A stretch of 64,000 nt of DNA. Source: Bacillota bacterium (GTDB lineage: Bacteria; Bacillota; Clostridia; Lachnospirales; Lachnospiraceae). The stretch spans positions 1-64,000 of the forward strand of contig JAEZZO010000056.1 in NCBI GenBank assembly GCA_023418475.1. The letters run 5' to 3'. Shown piece by piece: positions 25,304 through 34,584 of this stretch. Numbering within the stretch: position 1 is the first letter of the stretch; every line of letters starts with the position of its first letter. Made by a program: the position numbers and the translations under genes. The notes below the pieces were generated by a model that ran no database searches, was not told the origin of the DNA, and saw nothing but the letters and a program-made list of their open reading frames with translations.

Positions 25304-26134
25304 ATGATTATTTCTGACTACCATGTACATTCTGAATTTTCAAGTGATTCGCAGGCCCCTATGGAGCAAGTAATAGAAAGGGCCATCAAGTTGGGATTAA
25401 AGAAGCTGTGTTTTACAGACCATATGGATTATGATTATCCTGATACAGAGAATTTAAGCTTTGTATTTGATATTAAGGATTATTGGCAAAAAATTGCACA
25501 GCTGAAGAAGTACTATGCAAAACAGATAGAAATTCTCACCGGAATTGAGCTGGGTTTACAGCCTCATCTTACCGAGCAGCTTAACCTTCTGACAAAAGAA
25601 AATCTTTTTGATTTTATTATAGGCTCCACTCATGTTGTTGACCATGTTGATCCTTATTTTCCGGAGTTTTGGATAACCCGCAGTAAGTCGGAGGGTATTC
25701 GAAGATACTTTGAATCCATCATTGAAAACTGCAGGGCATTTCAGAACTTTCATGTTTACGGACATATTGATTATATTATCCGTTATGCTCCGAAGGAAAC
25801 GGATGCGAACGGCCGACTGGTTATGCCTGATTATTCTTATTCGGATTATGCTGATCTCCTGGATGAGGTCTTAAAAACCATTTTGTCTTATGGAAAGGGA
25901 ATCGAGATCAATACGGCCGGTTTAAAATACGGACTGGGCTACGCACATCCGAAAGCTGAGATCATAAAGCGCTACAAAGAACTAGGTGGTGAATTAATTA
26001 CGATCGGCTCCGATGCTCATAAACCGGAGCATCTGTGCTATGATTTTTCTGCTATCCCCGATTTATTGAAGGATCTTGGATTTCGCTATTACGCGACCTT
26101 CAAAGAGGGAAAACCGGTGTATGAAAAGCTATAG
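25304..26134 (+). CDS. hisK: PHP-family histidinol-phosphatase
   Basis: A 276-residue PHP-domain phosphatase. The motifs are DYHVHSEFSSDS at the N-terminus (HxH metal site), TDHMDYDYPD, GSTHVVD, HVYGHIDYIIRYA and GSDAHKPEH near the end, the normal order of PHP metal ligands. The length and the closing segment match HisK/HisJ histidinol-phosphatases that dephosphorylate histidinol phosphate in histidine synthesis. A general PHP phosphoesterase is the alternative, since no other his gene is nearby. AAGGAG lies 7 nt before the ATG at 25304. It follows rqcH by 132 nt and ends at a terminator. Confidence 0.85.
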   Translation: MIISDYHVHSEFSSDSQAPMEQVIERAIKLGLKKLCFTDHMDYDYPDTENLSFVFDIKDYWQKIAQLKKYYAKQIEILTGIELGLQPHLTEQLNLLTKENLFDFIIGSTHVVDHVDPYFPEFWITRSKSEGIRRYFESIIENCRAFQNFHVYGHIDYIIRYAPKETDANGRLVMPDYSYSDYADLLDEVLKTILSYGKGIEINTAGLKYGLGYAHPKAEIIKRYKELGGELITIGSDAHKPEHLCYDFSAIPDLLKDLGFRYYATFKEGKPVYEKL

Positions 26135-26143
26135 TCTTAAACT

Positions 26144-26176
26144 AAAAATACCAACCCATGAAATGGTTGGTATTTT
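26144..26176. terminator. Bidirectional terminator
   Basis: AAAATACCAACC and GGTTGGTATTTT form a perfect stem around CATGAAAT, with A and T tracts on either side. It lies between the convergent hisK and zinc-ribbon genes and can serve both. Confidence 0.9.
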
Positions 26177-26201
26177 ATATGTTGAAATATAATATTTATA
26201 A

Positions 26202-27128
26202 CTAATCTATCTCAAATTCACTCTTCAATTCTTTCACCATATTGATATATTTATTCTCACATTCCTCAAGGCTGTTTGCTTCAAGTTCTTCAAGACAGGG
26301 TTTTAAATATCGGCTCCATATCTCTTCATACTTCTGCCTGCGCTCCGGAATAACATTAACTAGGGATACAATTACAGGTGCAATCTGATAGTATTCCTTC
26401 ACTAATTCCCTGCCTGCCTCGGATTGCAGGACATATTGATCTCGAAACTTACGAAATTGTGTCAACTCATAGCAATCATCACTCTTGTCCATTGTCTCGC
26501 ATACCGCGGAGGTAATAAAACAAAGACCCTTTCGCTGAAAGCCGTTCTGGATGTCCTCATAATTTCCTTTATTGAAAGCATATTTCGGAAATTGTTTTTT
26601 CCATTCCTGCACAATTTGCTCCGCAAGTGTATCGCTGATTCCTGATTTTAGTGATACAATCATCGGTACGGTATAGAGAGCCAGAAAGAAACGAAGCTGG
26701 TCAACCTTGCCTGTATTAATATTACCTTTTTTCTGATCCTTAAGCTCCGTACTAATTACAGCAAATAGAGCCTTCACTGTTTTCGAAACCGCTGTTGCTG
26801 CACATTCCTCTGATAAATTTGCATAGTTTGCTATAGGTTCCATCACTGTCATACAGTTTTGTACATAATCCTCATAGCTGATACTGTATTTACTTTTCTT
26901 AAATTCCTTTAATTTTGGCGTATAATTCTCAATCAGGATCGAGATCTTTCCCAGTGCATCCTGATATTGAGCCTCCAATTTCTGCGGGGAACCAACGATA
27001 TCAGCATTCTTATCATTTTCATGAAAATTGACTGTTGCTCCACAAAACATGCAGATACAGGTTTCTAGATTGGATGGAACTGGAAGCTCTCCGTTACATT
27101 TTGGACAGTTCTTAATGATATACTCCAT
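26202..27128 (-). CDS. Zinc-ribbon protein with C-terminal CFI-box domain
   Basis: A 308-residue soluble protein. The N-terminus has two zinc-ribbon pairs, CPKC (residues 8-11) and CMFC (26-29). The middle is helical and unrecognised. The C-terminal part contains CFITSAVCETMDKSDDCYEL, characteristic of the CFI-box domain seen in many bacterial proteins of unknown role, followed by RKFRDQY...YYQIAP. AGGAGAGG precedes the ATG. It lies 59 nt downstream of the mnmA start-side gap on the same strand, without clear operon evidence. The function is unknown; the fold suggests metal binding and protein or RNA contact. Confidence 0.75.
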   Translation of the reverse strand: MEYIIKNCPKCNGELPVPSNLETCICMFCGATVNFHENDKNADIVGSPQKLEAQYQDALGKISILIENYTPKLKEFKKSKYSISYEDYVQNCMTVMEPIANYANLSEECAATAVSKTVKALFAVISTELKDQKKGNINTGKVDQLRFFLALYTVPMIVSLKSGISDTLAEQIVQEWKKQFPKYAFNKGNYEDIQNGFQRKGLCFITSAVCETMDKSDDCYELTQFRKFRDQYVLQSEAGRELVKEYYQIAPVIVSLVNVIPERRQKYEEIWSRYLKPCLEELEANSLEECENKYINMVKELKSEFEID

Positions 27129-27187
27129 TTTACCTCTCCTACATTCTAAGATAAGCCAGGCATATCCTATTATCGATTACGATCATT

Positions 27188-28300
27188 TCACACAGGCTTT
27201 ATGATAGTTCCGCCTCCGACAACATAATCTCCCTGGTAGAAAACCACTGCCTGCCCAGGTGTAATTGCACGCTGCGGTTCTTCAAAAATACATTGAATTT
27301 CATCCTTTGCAGTCCTTTTCATCACGCATTTTGCACCCTTATGGCTGTAACGGATCTTTGCTTCTACCTGCAGTTCACCATCCAAATCTTCAATTGCCAT
27401 GAAATTGATATTTCTTGCAGTCAGACGATCCGAAAATACTTCATTCGCATTACCGATTACCACCTCATTGGTCTCCGGCCGTAGTTCTAGCACGAATACA
27501 GGTTGTCCCATTGCCAGATTGAGACCCTTACGCTGTCCAACAGTATAATGAACCAAACCCTGATGTCTTCCAATCACTTCACCGGCCGTATTAACATAAT
27601 TCCCGGGAACAAGACCGTTATAATTGTCTTTACTTTGCACAGTCTGCTTTTCCTTCAGATAATTTTCTATAAAACCAGCATAATTATTATCTGGTACAAA
27701 ACAGATTTCCTGACTATCCGGTTTATTCGCCACCGGAAGCTTCATTTCTCGTGCTAGTATCCTAATTTCATCTTTTGTATATGCACCTACCGGCATCAGA
27801 GTATGAGAAAGCTGCTTCTGTGTCAGATTGTATAAAGCATAGGTCTGATCCTTTGCTGCGGTTACTGATTTCTCGATGGTATATCTACCATTCGCCAGCT
27901 TCGTAATTCTGGCATAATGACCAGTCGCAATATAAGAAGCCCCGATATCCAAGGAACGCTTCAATAATGCTTCCCATTTTACATGACGGTTACATGCGAT
28001 ACAAGGATTCGGCGTTCTTGCTTGAAGGTATTCTTCCACAAAATAATCAATTACATTTTCCCGGAACTCCTTCTTAAAGTTCATTACATAATATGGAATA
28101 CCCAGTGTCAATGCAACTCTTCTTGCATCCTCTACGGCACTTAGTCCGCAACAGCCACCGTTTTCTTCCACGGAGCATAGATCCTCATCCTGCCAGATCT
28201 GCATCGTAACACCAATCACATCATATCCCTGTTTTTTTAAAAGGTATGCCGCAACTGAGGAATCAACGCCTCCCGACATTCCAACTACTACCTTCTCCAT
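27188..28300 (-). CDS. mnmA: tRNA-specific 2-thiouridylase
   Basis: A 370-residue enzyme that thiolates U34 of tRNA-Lys, -Glu and -Gln using persulfide sulfur from a cysteine desulfurase. The PP-loop GMSGGVDSS is at residues 7-15. The catalytic cysteines are in TPNPCIACNRHVKW (about 96-109) and SQEICFV (about 195-200). GHYARI and TVGQRKGL are also family marks. GGAGGTTAC precedes the ATG. It follows nifS and nifU on the same strand, giving it a direct sulfur donor and a likely shared transcript from the rrf2 promoter. Confidence 0.96.
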   Translation of the reverse strand: MEKVVVGMSGGVDSSVAAYLLKKQGYDVIGVTMQIWQDEDLCSVEENGGCCGLSAVEDARRVALTLGIPYYVMNFKKEFRENVIDYFVEEYLQARTPNPCIACNRHVKWEALLKRSLDIGASYIATGHYARITKLANGRYTIEKSVTAAKDQTYALYNLTQKQLSHTLMPVGAYTKDEIRILAREMKLPVANKPDSQEICFVPDNNYAGFIENYLKEKQTVQSKDNYNGLVPGNYVNTAGEVIGRHQGLVHYTVGQRKGLNLAMGQPVFVLELRPETNEVVIGNANEVFSDRLTARNINFMAIEDLDGELQVEAKIRYSHKGAKCVMKRTAKDEIQCIFEEPQRAITPGQAVVFYQGDYVVGGGTIIKPV

Positions 28301-28423
28301 GTAACCTCCCTGTTTTACAAGCTTCGTATTCCATACGACAGATAAACCGTTACTATTTCGTCAATTGATTGATTAAATAGCCTTAGTATATCACTGTCTA
28401 TATCCGGAGTACAATAGCATAAA

Positions 28424-28861
28424 TTAATATACTACTTCCTCTTCTCCTTCATGAATATCGGACTTTGGTTTTGAAAGACCTTCTATTTTAATACCGTTCT
28501 TCTCGGCATAATCCCACAAAGCTGCATGGATTGCTTCCTCTGCCAGCAGGGAACAATGAATTTTCACCGGTGGCAATCCGTCAAGTGCCTCCATTACGGC
28601 CTTGTTTGTGATCTGCAAAGCTTCCTGAATGGATTTACCTTTTACCAGCTCTGTCGCCATGCTGCTGGTCGCTACTGCTGCACCGCAGCCAAATGTTTTA
28701 AATTTAACATCGTTAATTATCCCTGCTTCATCAATATCAAGATAGATACGCATGATATCTCCGCACTTTGCATTACCTACTGTTCCAACACCGCTTGCAT
28801 TCTCTATTTCTCCAACATTTCTGGGATTTGTAAAATGGTCCATGACTTTCTCTGAATACAT
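28424..28861 (-). CDS. nifU: Fe-S cluster scaffold, IscU/NifU N-terminal type
   Basis: A 145-residue scaffold on which Fe-S clusters are assembled with sulfur from NifS. Three conserved cysteines are visible, in GNAKCGDIM, TFGCGAAVA and KIHCSLLAEEAI. The N-terminal MYSEKVMDHFTNPRNVGE is the typical opening. The C-terminal tail is short and has no second domain. It follows nifS by about 45 nt, in the order rrf2-nifS-nifU-mnmA. The symbol nifU is used for convention; the protein is equivalent to IscU. Confidence 0.94.
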   Translation of the reverse strand: MYSEKVMDHFTNPRNVGEIENASGVGTVGNAKCGDIMRIYLDIDEAGIINDVKFKTFGCGAAVATSSMATELVKGKSIQEALQITNKAVMEALDGLPPVKIHCSLLAEEAIHAALWDYAEKNGIKIEGLSKPKSDIHEGEEEVVY

Positions 28862-28905
28862 AATTTTTTCCTCCTGTGATATAATATTCCGGCTTGTATA
28901 TTCAA

Positions 28906-30084
28906 CTATCTTTTCTTCATAAAATCCTCATAAAGCGGAGACATCTTACGGAGTTTATCAACAATTTCCTTGATTTGATCTACTGTATAATTCATCTCTT
29001 CCTCTGTATTCTCGTGGTTAACGGTAAGTCTTAAGGAACCATGAGCGATTTCGTGAGGAAGACCGATTGCCAACAGTACATGGGATGGATCCAGAGAACC
29101 CGAGGTACAGGCTGAACCGCTGGAAGCACAGATATTTTTCATGTCAAGCATGATCAGTAGCGATTCACCCTCAACAAATTGGAAGCTGAAGTTTGCATTG
29201 TTCGGAAGTCTTTTTGTCTTATCCCCGTTGATACGTACAAAAGGAATTTCCTCCATTACTCTCTTCATCAGAAGATTTCTCAGCTTAATTTCATGCTCAG
29301 CTCTTTCTGTCATCGTATCAATTGCCATCTGTGTTGCCTTGCCAAGACCGACAATTCCGGGAACATTCTCCGTACCAGCCCTTCTTTGTCTCTCCTGCGC
29401 ACCGCCGTGTACAAAGGAACGGATTTTTACACCTTTACGGATATATAGAAAACCAATTCCCTTCGGTCCGTTAAGCTTATGACCGCTGGCGCTCAGCATA
29501 TCGATATTTAACGCATTCACATTAATCGGTACCTGTGCAAATGCTTGTACTGCATCGGTATGAAAGAGGATATTATGCCTCTTTGCAATTTCTCCGATTT
29601 CTTTTATCGGCTGCATTGTCCCGATTTCATTGTTTGCAAACATAATGGAAATGAGTATCGTAGTAGGGCGGATTGCCTTCTCGAGCTGATCTAGCTTTAG
29701 TACACCGTTCTCATCGACATCTACATAAGTCACATCAACGCCATGCTTTTGCAGATATTCACAGGTATGAAGAATTGCATGATGTTCAATTTTTGATGTT
29801 ATGATATGATTACCTTTGTCTGCATATGCATCTACAACAGCCTTTAGAGCCCAGTTATCTGATTCAGTTCCGCCTGCTGTAAAATAGATTTCCGAAATAT
29901 CTGCACTAAGCGCATTTGCAATCGTACCCCTGGCTTCATCCACTGCCTTTTTATTCTGGGCAGCATATTCATATACACTGGAAGGATTGCCAAATAATTC
30001 TGTAAAATAAGGAAGCATTGCTTCTACAACCTCAGGTCTGGTTTTCGTTGTTGCAGCATTATCAAGATATATTTTCTTGTCCAT
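28906..30084 (-). CDS. nifS: Cysteine desulfurase, NifS/IscS class
   Basis: A 392-residue PLP enzyme that converts cysteine to alanine and a persulfide for Fe-S clusters and tRNA thiolation. The N-terminus is YLDNAATTKTRPEV. The PLP lysine lies in SASGHKLNGPKGIGFLY at about residues 199-215, and the active-site Cys loop is SSGSACTSG at about 322-330, the long-loop class I type. GGAGATGATAAC precedes the ATG. It is the second gene of the rrf2 operon, 21 nt after the regulator. Confidence 0.95.
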   Translation of the reverse strand: MDKKIYLDNAATTKTRPEVVEAMLPYFTELFGNPSSVYEYAAQNKKAVDEARGTIANALSADISEIYFTAGGTESDNWALKAVVDAYADKGNHIITSKIEHHAILHTCEYLQKHGVDVTYVDVDENGVLKLDQLEKAIRPTTILISIMFANNEIGTMQPIKEIGEIAKRHNILFHTDAVQAFAQVPINVNALNIDMLSASGHKLNGPKGIGFLYIRKGVKIRSFVHGGAQERQRRAGTENVPGIVGLGKATQMAIDTMTERAEHEIKLRNLLMKRVMEEIPFVRINGDKTKRLPNNANFSFQFVEGESLLIMLDMKNICASSGSACTSGSLDPSHVLLAIGLPHEIAHGSLRLTVNHENTEEEMNYTVDQIKEIVDKLRKMSPLYEDFMKKR

Positions 30085-30105
30085 GTTATCATCTCCTATA
30101 AAATT

Positions 30106-30579
30106 TTATTTACCACATGTCTGTTTTCCTTTTGTATCCGTATTGCCTGTTCCTGCCTGCACTTTTCTGCTCTCAATAACTAGCTCCGACAGTTTAATAG
30201 AATCTACTGCCTCATTTATACTATCACTTATACGCTTCCAAACATATTTTGTTACACAGGAATCCGAGTTGCTGCAATTACCATCTCCTTTAATAATTTC
30301 CGAGCAGTCAACTGGATTTAAATCGCCCTCCAGTGCTCTTAATATGTCTCCGACTGATATGTTCTCCGCCGGCTCCGCAAGCATATAACCTCCCTGCGCT
30401 CCTCTGACGGATGTTACTATTCCGGCTTTTTTAAGCTTTGCAACCAACTGTTCCAGATAGTTCATCGATATTCCCTGTCTTTCGGAAATCTGGCTGAGTG
30501 CTATTGTTTCCTCATCCGCATGAACTGCCAGATCAACCACTGCTCTTAATCCATATCTTCCCTTCGTAGACAGCTTCAT
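30106..30579 (-). CDS. Rrf2-family regulator with IscR-like cysteines
   Basis: A 157-residue Rrf2 winged-helix regulator, MKLSTKGRYGLRAVVDLA at the start, with the recognition segment SMNYLEQLVAKLKKAG. Three cysteines are arranged C-x9-C-x5-C (DCSEIIKGDGNCSNSDSC, about residues 91-108), the position where IscR binds a [2Fe-2S] cluster, so it probably senses Fe-S status. CymR-like sulfur control is the alternative. The start was set at the ATG at 30579, with GAGGTG upstream; the frame also opens at a GTG three codons earlier. It leads the nifS-nifU-mnmA transcript. Confidence 0.9.
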   Translation of the reverse strand: MKLSTKGRYGLRAVVDLAVHADEETIALSQISERQGISMNYLEQLVAKLKKAGIVTSVRGAQGGYMLAEPAENISVGDILRALEGDLNPVDCSEIIKGDGNCSNSDSCVTKYVWKRISDSINEAVDSIKLSELVIESRKVQAGTGNTDTKGKQTCGK

Positions 30580-30689
30580 ATGTTTCACCTCGTTTATACT
30601 TTCAATCAGAAATTCCCTTTATCATTAACACCCATCCATATACGAAAATAAAATCAGATCCTATTCATCGTAACCTCTCAAATCCCCGT

Positions 30690-30734
30690 AATTTAATTCC
30701 AAGTGTTTTAATTCCTATTAATTTATATCCTATT
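30690..30734 (-). repeat. Three 15-bp direct repeats downstream of the rrf2 promoter
   Basis: Read on the minus strand, three contiguous units are AATAGGATATAAATT (30734-30720), AATAGGAATTAAAAC (30719-30705) and ACTTGGAATTAAATT (30704-30690). They start about 9 nt after the predicted transcription start, a typical repressor site, and are probably bound by the Rrf2 protein. Confidence 0.55.
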
Positions 30735-30749
30735 GTTTTACTCGGTTAT

Positions 30750-30778
30750 AATATAACACCCTATTACATCCTTGTCAA
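30750..30778 (-). promoter_or_regulatory. Sigma-A promoter of the rrf2-nifS-nifU-mnmA operon
   Basis: On the minus strand, TTGACA (30778-30773), a 17-nt spacer, then TATATT (30755-30750). The leader is about 165 nt and contains the 15-bp repeats. Confidence 0.8.
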
Positions 30779-31013
30779 TATAATTCTTCCATAGTTGTAC
30801 TTTTTTATATTTTTTTATTGCTGTTCTCAAATAGTATTCCAAACTGCACATCCTGTAAATTCTTCTAATAAGTCCTGCTAAGAGTAATTGCATTTACCGG
30901 TTCTGAAAGCTTTTCTTTTCAGCTATAACATAAGTTTTCCTATTTGAAAATATATTTACATAGATGATTGCACAAATTTACCACTGGCCAGCTTTCAGAG
31001 GGGCTTACAACCG

Positions 31014-31058
31014 AAAAGGAGGTCAACTCACCAGGCAAACTTGTATGTGACCTCTTTT
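31014..31058 (+). terminator. Hairpin with T-rich tail upstream of the flippase gene
   Basis: AAAAGGAGGTCA (31014-31025) pairs with TGACCTCTTTT (31048-31058), with one bulged G, followed by ATACTTAAAAG. It lies about 45 nt before the flippase start and could attenuate its leader transcript. The rest of the gap (30779-31013) shows nothing else. Confidence 0.5.
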
Positions 31059-31072
31059 ATACTTAAAAGTTA

Positions 31073-31103
31073 GCCGCTACGGTGGCAGATGGAGGTTATT
31101 ATG
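31073..31103 (+). promoter_or_regulatory. Hairpin-Shine-Dalgarno leader module, copy D (flippase)
   Basis: GCCGC-TACG-GTGGC is a 5-bp stem containing one G-T pair, followed by AGATGGAGGTTATTATG exactly as at rqcH. The two stems differ at positions that keep pairing. An in-frame ATG inside the Shine-Dalgarno (MEVI extension) leaves the true start open. Confidence 0.7.
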
Positions 31104-32678
31104 AAGGATAAAATACTGACTGCTCAGCATATAAATAAAATAAAAAAGAGTAATATCATAAAGGGAACTATGATACTTACTCTTGCCGGATTTGCTATAA
31201 GATTTATCGGTTTCTTTTACCGAATTTTTTTATCCAATACAATGGGAGCCGAACTAATGGGTATCTATCAGCTTGTTTTCCCTGTATATGCGATTTGCTT
31301 CACAATTTATGCTACCGGAATTCAGACATCTATTTCAAGACTGGTAGCCGGAGAGATCGGAAAACAAAACTCCAAAAATATCTATAAAATACTACGTATT
31401 GGTATGCTCTTATCGGTGTCCTTAGCAGTTATCCTCTCTATTATAGTATATATGAATGCTGATCTAATCGCATGGCGCTTTTTGATGGAAAAAAGAAGTG
31501 CTTCTTCTCTGCGCATTCTTGCACTTGTATTTCCCTTCTGCGGAATAACAGCCTGTATCAATGGATATTATTATGGTTTCAAAAAAGCCGGGGTCCCTGC
31601 CGCCACGCAATTACTGGAACAGATCATCCGGGTTATCGTTGTATACCTTATTGCATCTTACACAGGGAAAGGTAATATTAAGGTAACCTGTGAACTTGCG
31701 GTTATTGGCATTGTTGCAGGCGAGATTGCATCCTGCTTATATAATCTGGCTTCTTTGCTCTTTACAAAATCTCCCGACCAGCTTATCCCTTCAAAGCCTG
31801 ATCAAAAGACTTATGAAAGCAAACGTTCCCTGATTATTAAAAATCTTCTCGCCCTTAGTGTACCTTTATCAGCTAATCGCTTGTTACTAAGTATCCTTCA
31901 TAGCATCGAAGCGGTCTTAATCCCCGCAATGCTGCGCAGGTCAGGGTTAAGTACTCAGGATGCGCTGATTACTTATGGCGTTTTAAATGGTATGTCCATC
32001 CCATTTATTATGTTTCCGACTGCCTTAATTAATGCTCTGGCTGTTTTACTGCTTCCGACAGTATCGGAAGCACAGGCCGTCAACAATACAAAACTAATTG
32101 GAAAAACGAGCGCAATATCGATTAAATACAGTCTAATTATTGGAATTATCAGCACAGCAGTCTTCGTATACTTTGGCAAAGATCTTGGAATTGTTGTTTT
32201 TCACAATGAAGCAGCCGGAGATTATCTGGTGATACTTGCCTGGTTATGTCCACTCTTCTATCTTACAACAACCCTTGGAAGTATTATTAACGGCCTTGGA
32301 AAAGCACATATTACCTTCCTCAATTCAATTATCGGAACACTTTGTCAAATAATACTGATCGTAGTACTGATCCCCTCTCGCGGTATTAACGGCTATCTGA
32401 TATCTCTTCTGTTTTGTCAGTTGATTATTACAGGCCTGGATACCTTTGCTGTTCTTCGAAATGTATCTTTTAACCTAGACAGCCTGAACTCTATTGTAAA
32501 GCCGGGCCTTATCACCGCCTTCTGCGGATTTTTGATGAAACAGAGTTATGAGTTTATAAGAAAAATGACACACATTAATGAGGTTGCATTCTTATTGACC
32601 TGCTGCACATTATTGTGTATCATCTGTTTGATTTTTCTTCTAATAACAGAATCAATAACCAAGAAAGATTTTAGTTAG
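31101..32678 (+). CDS. SpoVB/MurJ-like polysaccharide flippase
   Basis: A 525-residue integral membrane protein of the MOP superfamily with about 14 hydrophobic segments. The opening (KGTMILTLAGFAIRFIGFFYRIFLSNTMGAELMGIYQLVFPVYAI) closely resembles stage V sporulation protein B and related oligosaccharide-lipid flippases, including the early arginine in the first helix. It probably flips a lipid-linked precursor for cell wall, spore cortex or surface polysaccharide. The start at 31101 follows GGAGG at 5 nt. Its end overlaps the stop of the convergent GGDEF gene by 8 nt. Confidence 0.85.
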   Translation: MKDKILTAQHINKIKKSNIIKGTMILTLAGFAIRFIGFFYRIFLSNTMGAELMGIYQLVFPVYAICFTIYATGIQTSISRLVAGEIGKQNSKNIYKILRIGMLLSVSLAVILSIIVYMNADLIAWRFLMEKRSASSLRILALVFPFCGITACINGYYYGFKKAGVPAATQLLEQIIRVIVVYLIASYTGKGNIKVTCELAVIGIVAGEIASCLYNLASLLFTKSPDQLIPSKPDQKTYESKRSLIIKNLLALSVPLSANRLLLSILHSIEAVLIPAMLRRSGLSTQDALITYGVLNGMSIPFIMFPTALINALAVLLLPTVSEAQAVNNTKLIGKTSAISIKYSLIIGIISTAVFVYFGKDLGIVVFHNEAAGDYLVILAWLCPLFYLTTTLGSIINGLGKAHITFLNSIIGTLCQIILIVVLIPSRGINGYLISLLFCQLIITGLDTFAVLRNVSFNLDSLNSIVKPGLITAFCGFLMKQSYEFIRKMTHINEVAFLLTCCTLLCIICLIFLLITESITKKDFS

Positions 32679-34080
32679 TTGGTGAATACAGCATATAGTT
32701 ATTCTTTCCCTGCTCCTTCACACGGTACATGGTCTGATCTGCCCTTTCCATAAGCTGCTCATAATGCTGTCCAGCTTCTGGGTATAAAACAGCTCCAATA
32801 CTCGCAGAAATCGGTACACTGATATTATTCTCGCTGGTATAACTTGTTTCAAGCTGCTTTTTTAATAAGGCAGCTTTCTTTTTCGCGTCCTCTGTATCAA
32901 TAATATTACCAGCAAAAACAACAAACTCATCTCCGCCGATACGGCCTATAATCTCGCCTTCTGTAAAAATATTTTTTATTAAGCCAATTACATAGATTAA
33001 TACCTTATCGCCCAGCAAATGTCCATAATTATCGTTAATACTCTTAAAATCATCAAAATCAATAAACATAAGCATATGCTTGGCATTTTTATTTCCGGAG
33101 ATGTATTTATCAATTTTCTTAATTGTTATTTCCTTATTATAAACACCTGTTAAGGGATCTCTGGTAGCCTTAAACTCTAACGCTTCCAATTCCTTTTTCT
33201 GTGCATCAATATTAACAATTTTACCAATTACACGGATAGGTAGTTTATTATCGTCATATATCGTTTTACCCATCAATTGGCACCAGATAAATTCTCCGTA
33301 TCTGTTTTTAATTCTATACTCTTTTTCTATTATCGTTCTTCCCTCTACAAATTCCTGGCATAATTCCAGGTATAGTCCCCAGTCATCCGGATGAATGTGA
33401 TCTCTGCGCGTTTTACAGTTTTTCCTATACTCTTCTATTACAGGCTCATAACCGAATAATTCTCTATACTTTTCGGTATGGATCATGACATCTGTTGGAA
33501 TATGATATTCAAACAGAACATCATTGGACAGCTCCGTTGCAATCCGATAGCGTTCTCCTTCCAACAGGATTAAATCCTGCATTTTTTTCTGATCACTGAC
33601 ATCAACAAAAACAACGGAAAGAGTATGTTTCCCTTCCTTTCCAATACTGCAGTTTCCATTCATGAGCATAAAAAGCTCTTCTCCATCCTTTGTAATCATG
33701 CGGACATCACATCGAATTGTTTCGTTTTCCAGCTGCTGTTTCATATTATCGATAAAAGAAGCCTCTTTTTCTTCAATAAAATCAAGAACAGAATTCTTAT
33801 TTCTGTCCTTTGCTTCATTTTTATCATACCCTAAAATATCATAAAAGCCCTTACTGGCATATAAAATTTTACAATGATCTTCCAGTACGAAATGCACGAG
33901 ACCCGCACGTATACTGTTCGTAATTTTTTTCAATTCCAATGCTGCCCTAGTAACTCTTTTTTCATTTTCCAAACGGTAGATTAAAATAATAACAACTATA
34001 ATAATACATATGCTTATACATAGTATCACAAGCGTTAGTAAAACAGCTGGATCGTTTAATATGTAAATGATCCGATTCAT
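32671..34080 (-). CDS. PAS-GGDEF diguanylate cyclase, membrane-anchored
   Basis: A roughly 469-residue signalling protein. One N-terminal membrane helix (about residues 8-32) is followed by a PAS domain (about 55-180), a second PAS domain with a PAC-like end (about 180-300, FIWCQLMGKTIYDD) and a GGDEF domain (about 305-465). The active site is intact (IGRIGGDEFVVFAG), so c-di-GMP synthesis is expected. No RxxD inhibitory site is seen five residues before it. The start at 34080 follows GGGGGA; the frame opens to 34110. The gene converges on the flippase gene. Confidence 0.9.
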   Translation of the reverse strand: MNRIIYILNDPAVLLTLVILCISICIIIVVIILIYRLENEKRVTRAALELKKITNSIRAGLVHFVLEDHCKILYASKGFYDILGYDKNEAKDRNKNSVLDFIEEKEASFIDNMKQQLENETIRCDVRMITKDGEELFMLMNGNCSIGKEGKHTLSVVFVDVSDQKKMQDLILLEGERYRIATELSNDVLFEYHIPTDVMIHTEKYRELFGYEPVIEEYRKNCKTRRDHIHPDDWGLYLELCQEFVEGRTIIEKEYRIKNRYGEFIWCQLMGKTIYDDNKLPIRVIGKIVNIDAQKKELEALEFKATRDPLTGVYNKEITIKKIDKYISGNKNAKHMLMFIDFDDFKSINDNYGHLLGDKVLIYVIGLIKNIFTEGEIIGRIGGDEFVVFAGNIIDTEDAKKKAALLKKQLETSYTSENNISVPISASIGAVLYPEAGQHYEQLMERADQTMYRVKEQGKNNYMLYSPTN

Positions 34081-34472
34081 AAAACAAATCCCCCACAAAA
34101 GCCACACCATACATCAATTATTTTGCATCTAAGGTTCTGAATACAGATAAAATGTACTCCTCCAATCCATGCTATTACGCTTCACATAATAAATTCAACG
34201 TAAAAGACATTATACTATGATCATTCAACCATTTTTTATATCATTCGTCAAGTAAAGTTTTAGATATCGTAACAATAAGCACTATTTTTACACATATAAT
34301 TCGGTTTTCGATACAGATTTTCATTTCTTATAACAAAGGCTTATCTTCCTATTAAAAAATGAGTGTACGAAATCACTAAACAAATTAACATTATACCAGT
34401 TGCTGCAGAATTAATCAACATTAGTCTACTGACTAAATTTATCTTAATATGATATTTTTTTACATATTAATT
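34081..34472. other. AT-rich intergenic stretch
   Basis: This is the upstream region of the PAS-GGDEF gene and must carry its promoter. I see no gene, no clear promoter pair and no repeat. Confidence 0.5.
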
Positions 34473-34512
34473 GAAAGCTGTCCCGCCGGCTATTGGCCAC
34501 GGAACAGCTTTC
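34473..34512 (-). terminator. Terminator of the MFS exporter gene
   Basis: GAAAGCTGT (34473-34481) pairs with ACAGCTTTC (34504-34512), and the interior GCCGGC...GCC segment extends the stem. It lies about 70 nt past the exporter stop. The T-tract is weak on both sides. Confidence 0.6.
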
Positions 34513-34584
34513 TTAATCATTTTAACTGTTTCTTTATAGTAAAGAAATACCGGAAAGATTTTGAGATCAGACCTTAATTCCCAT

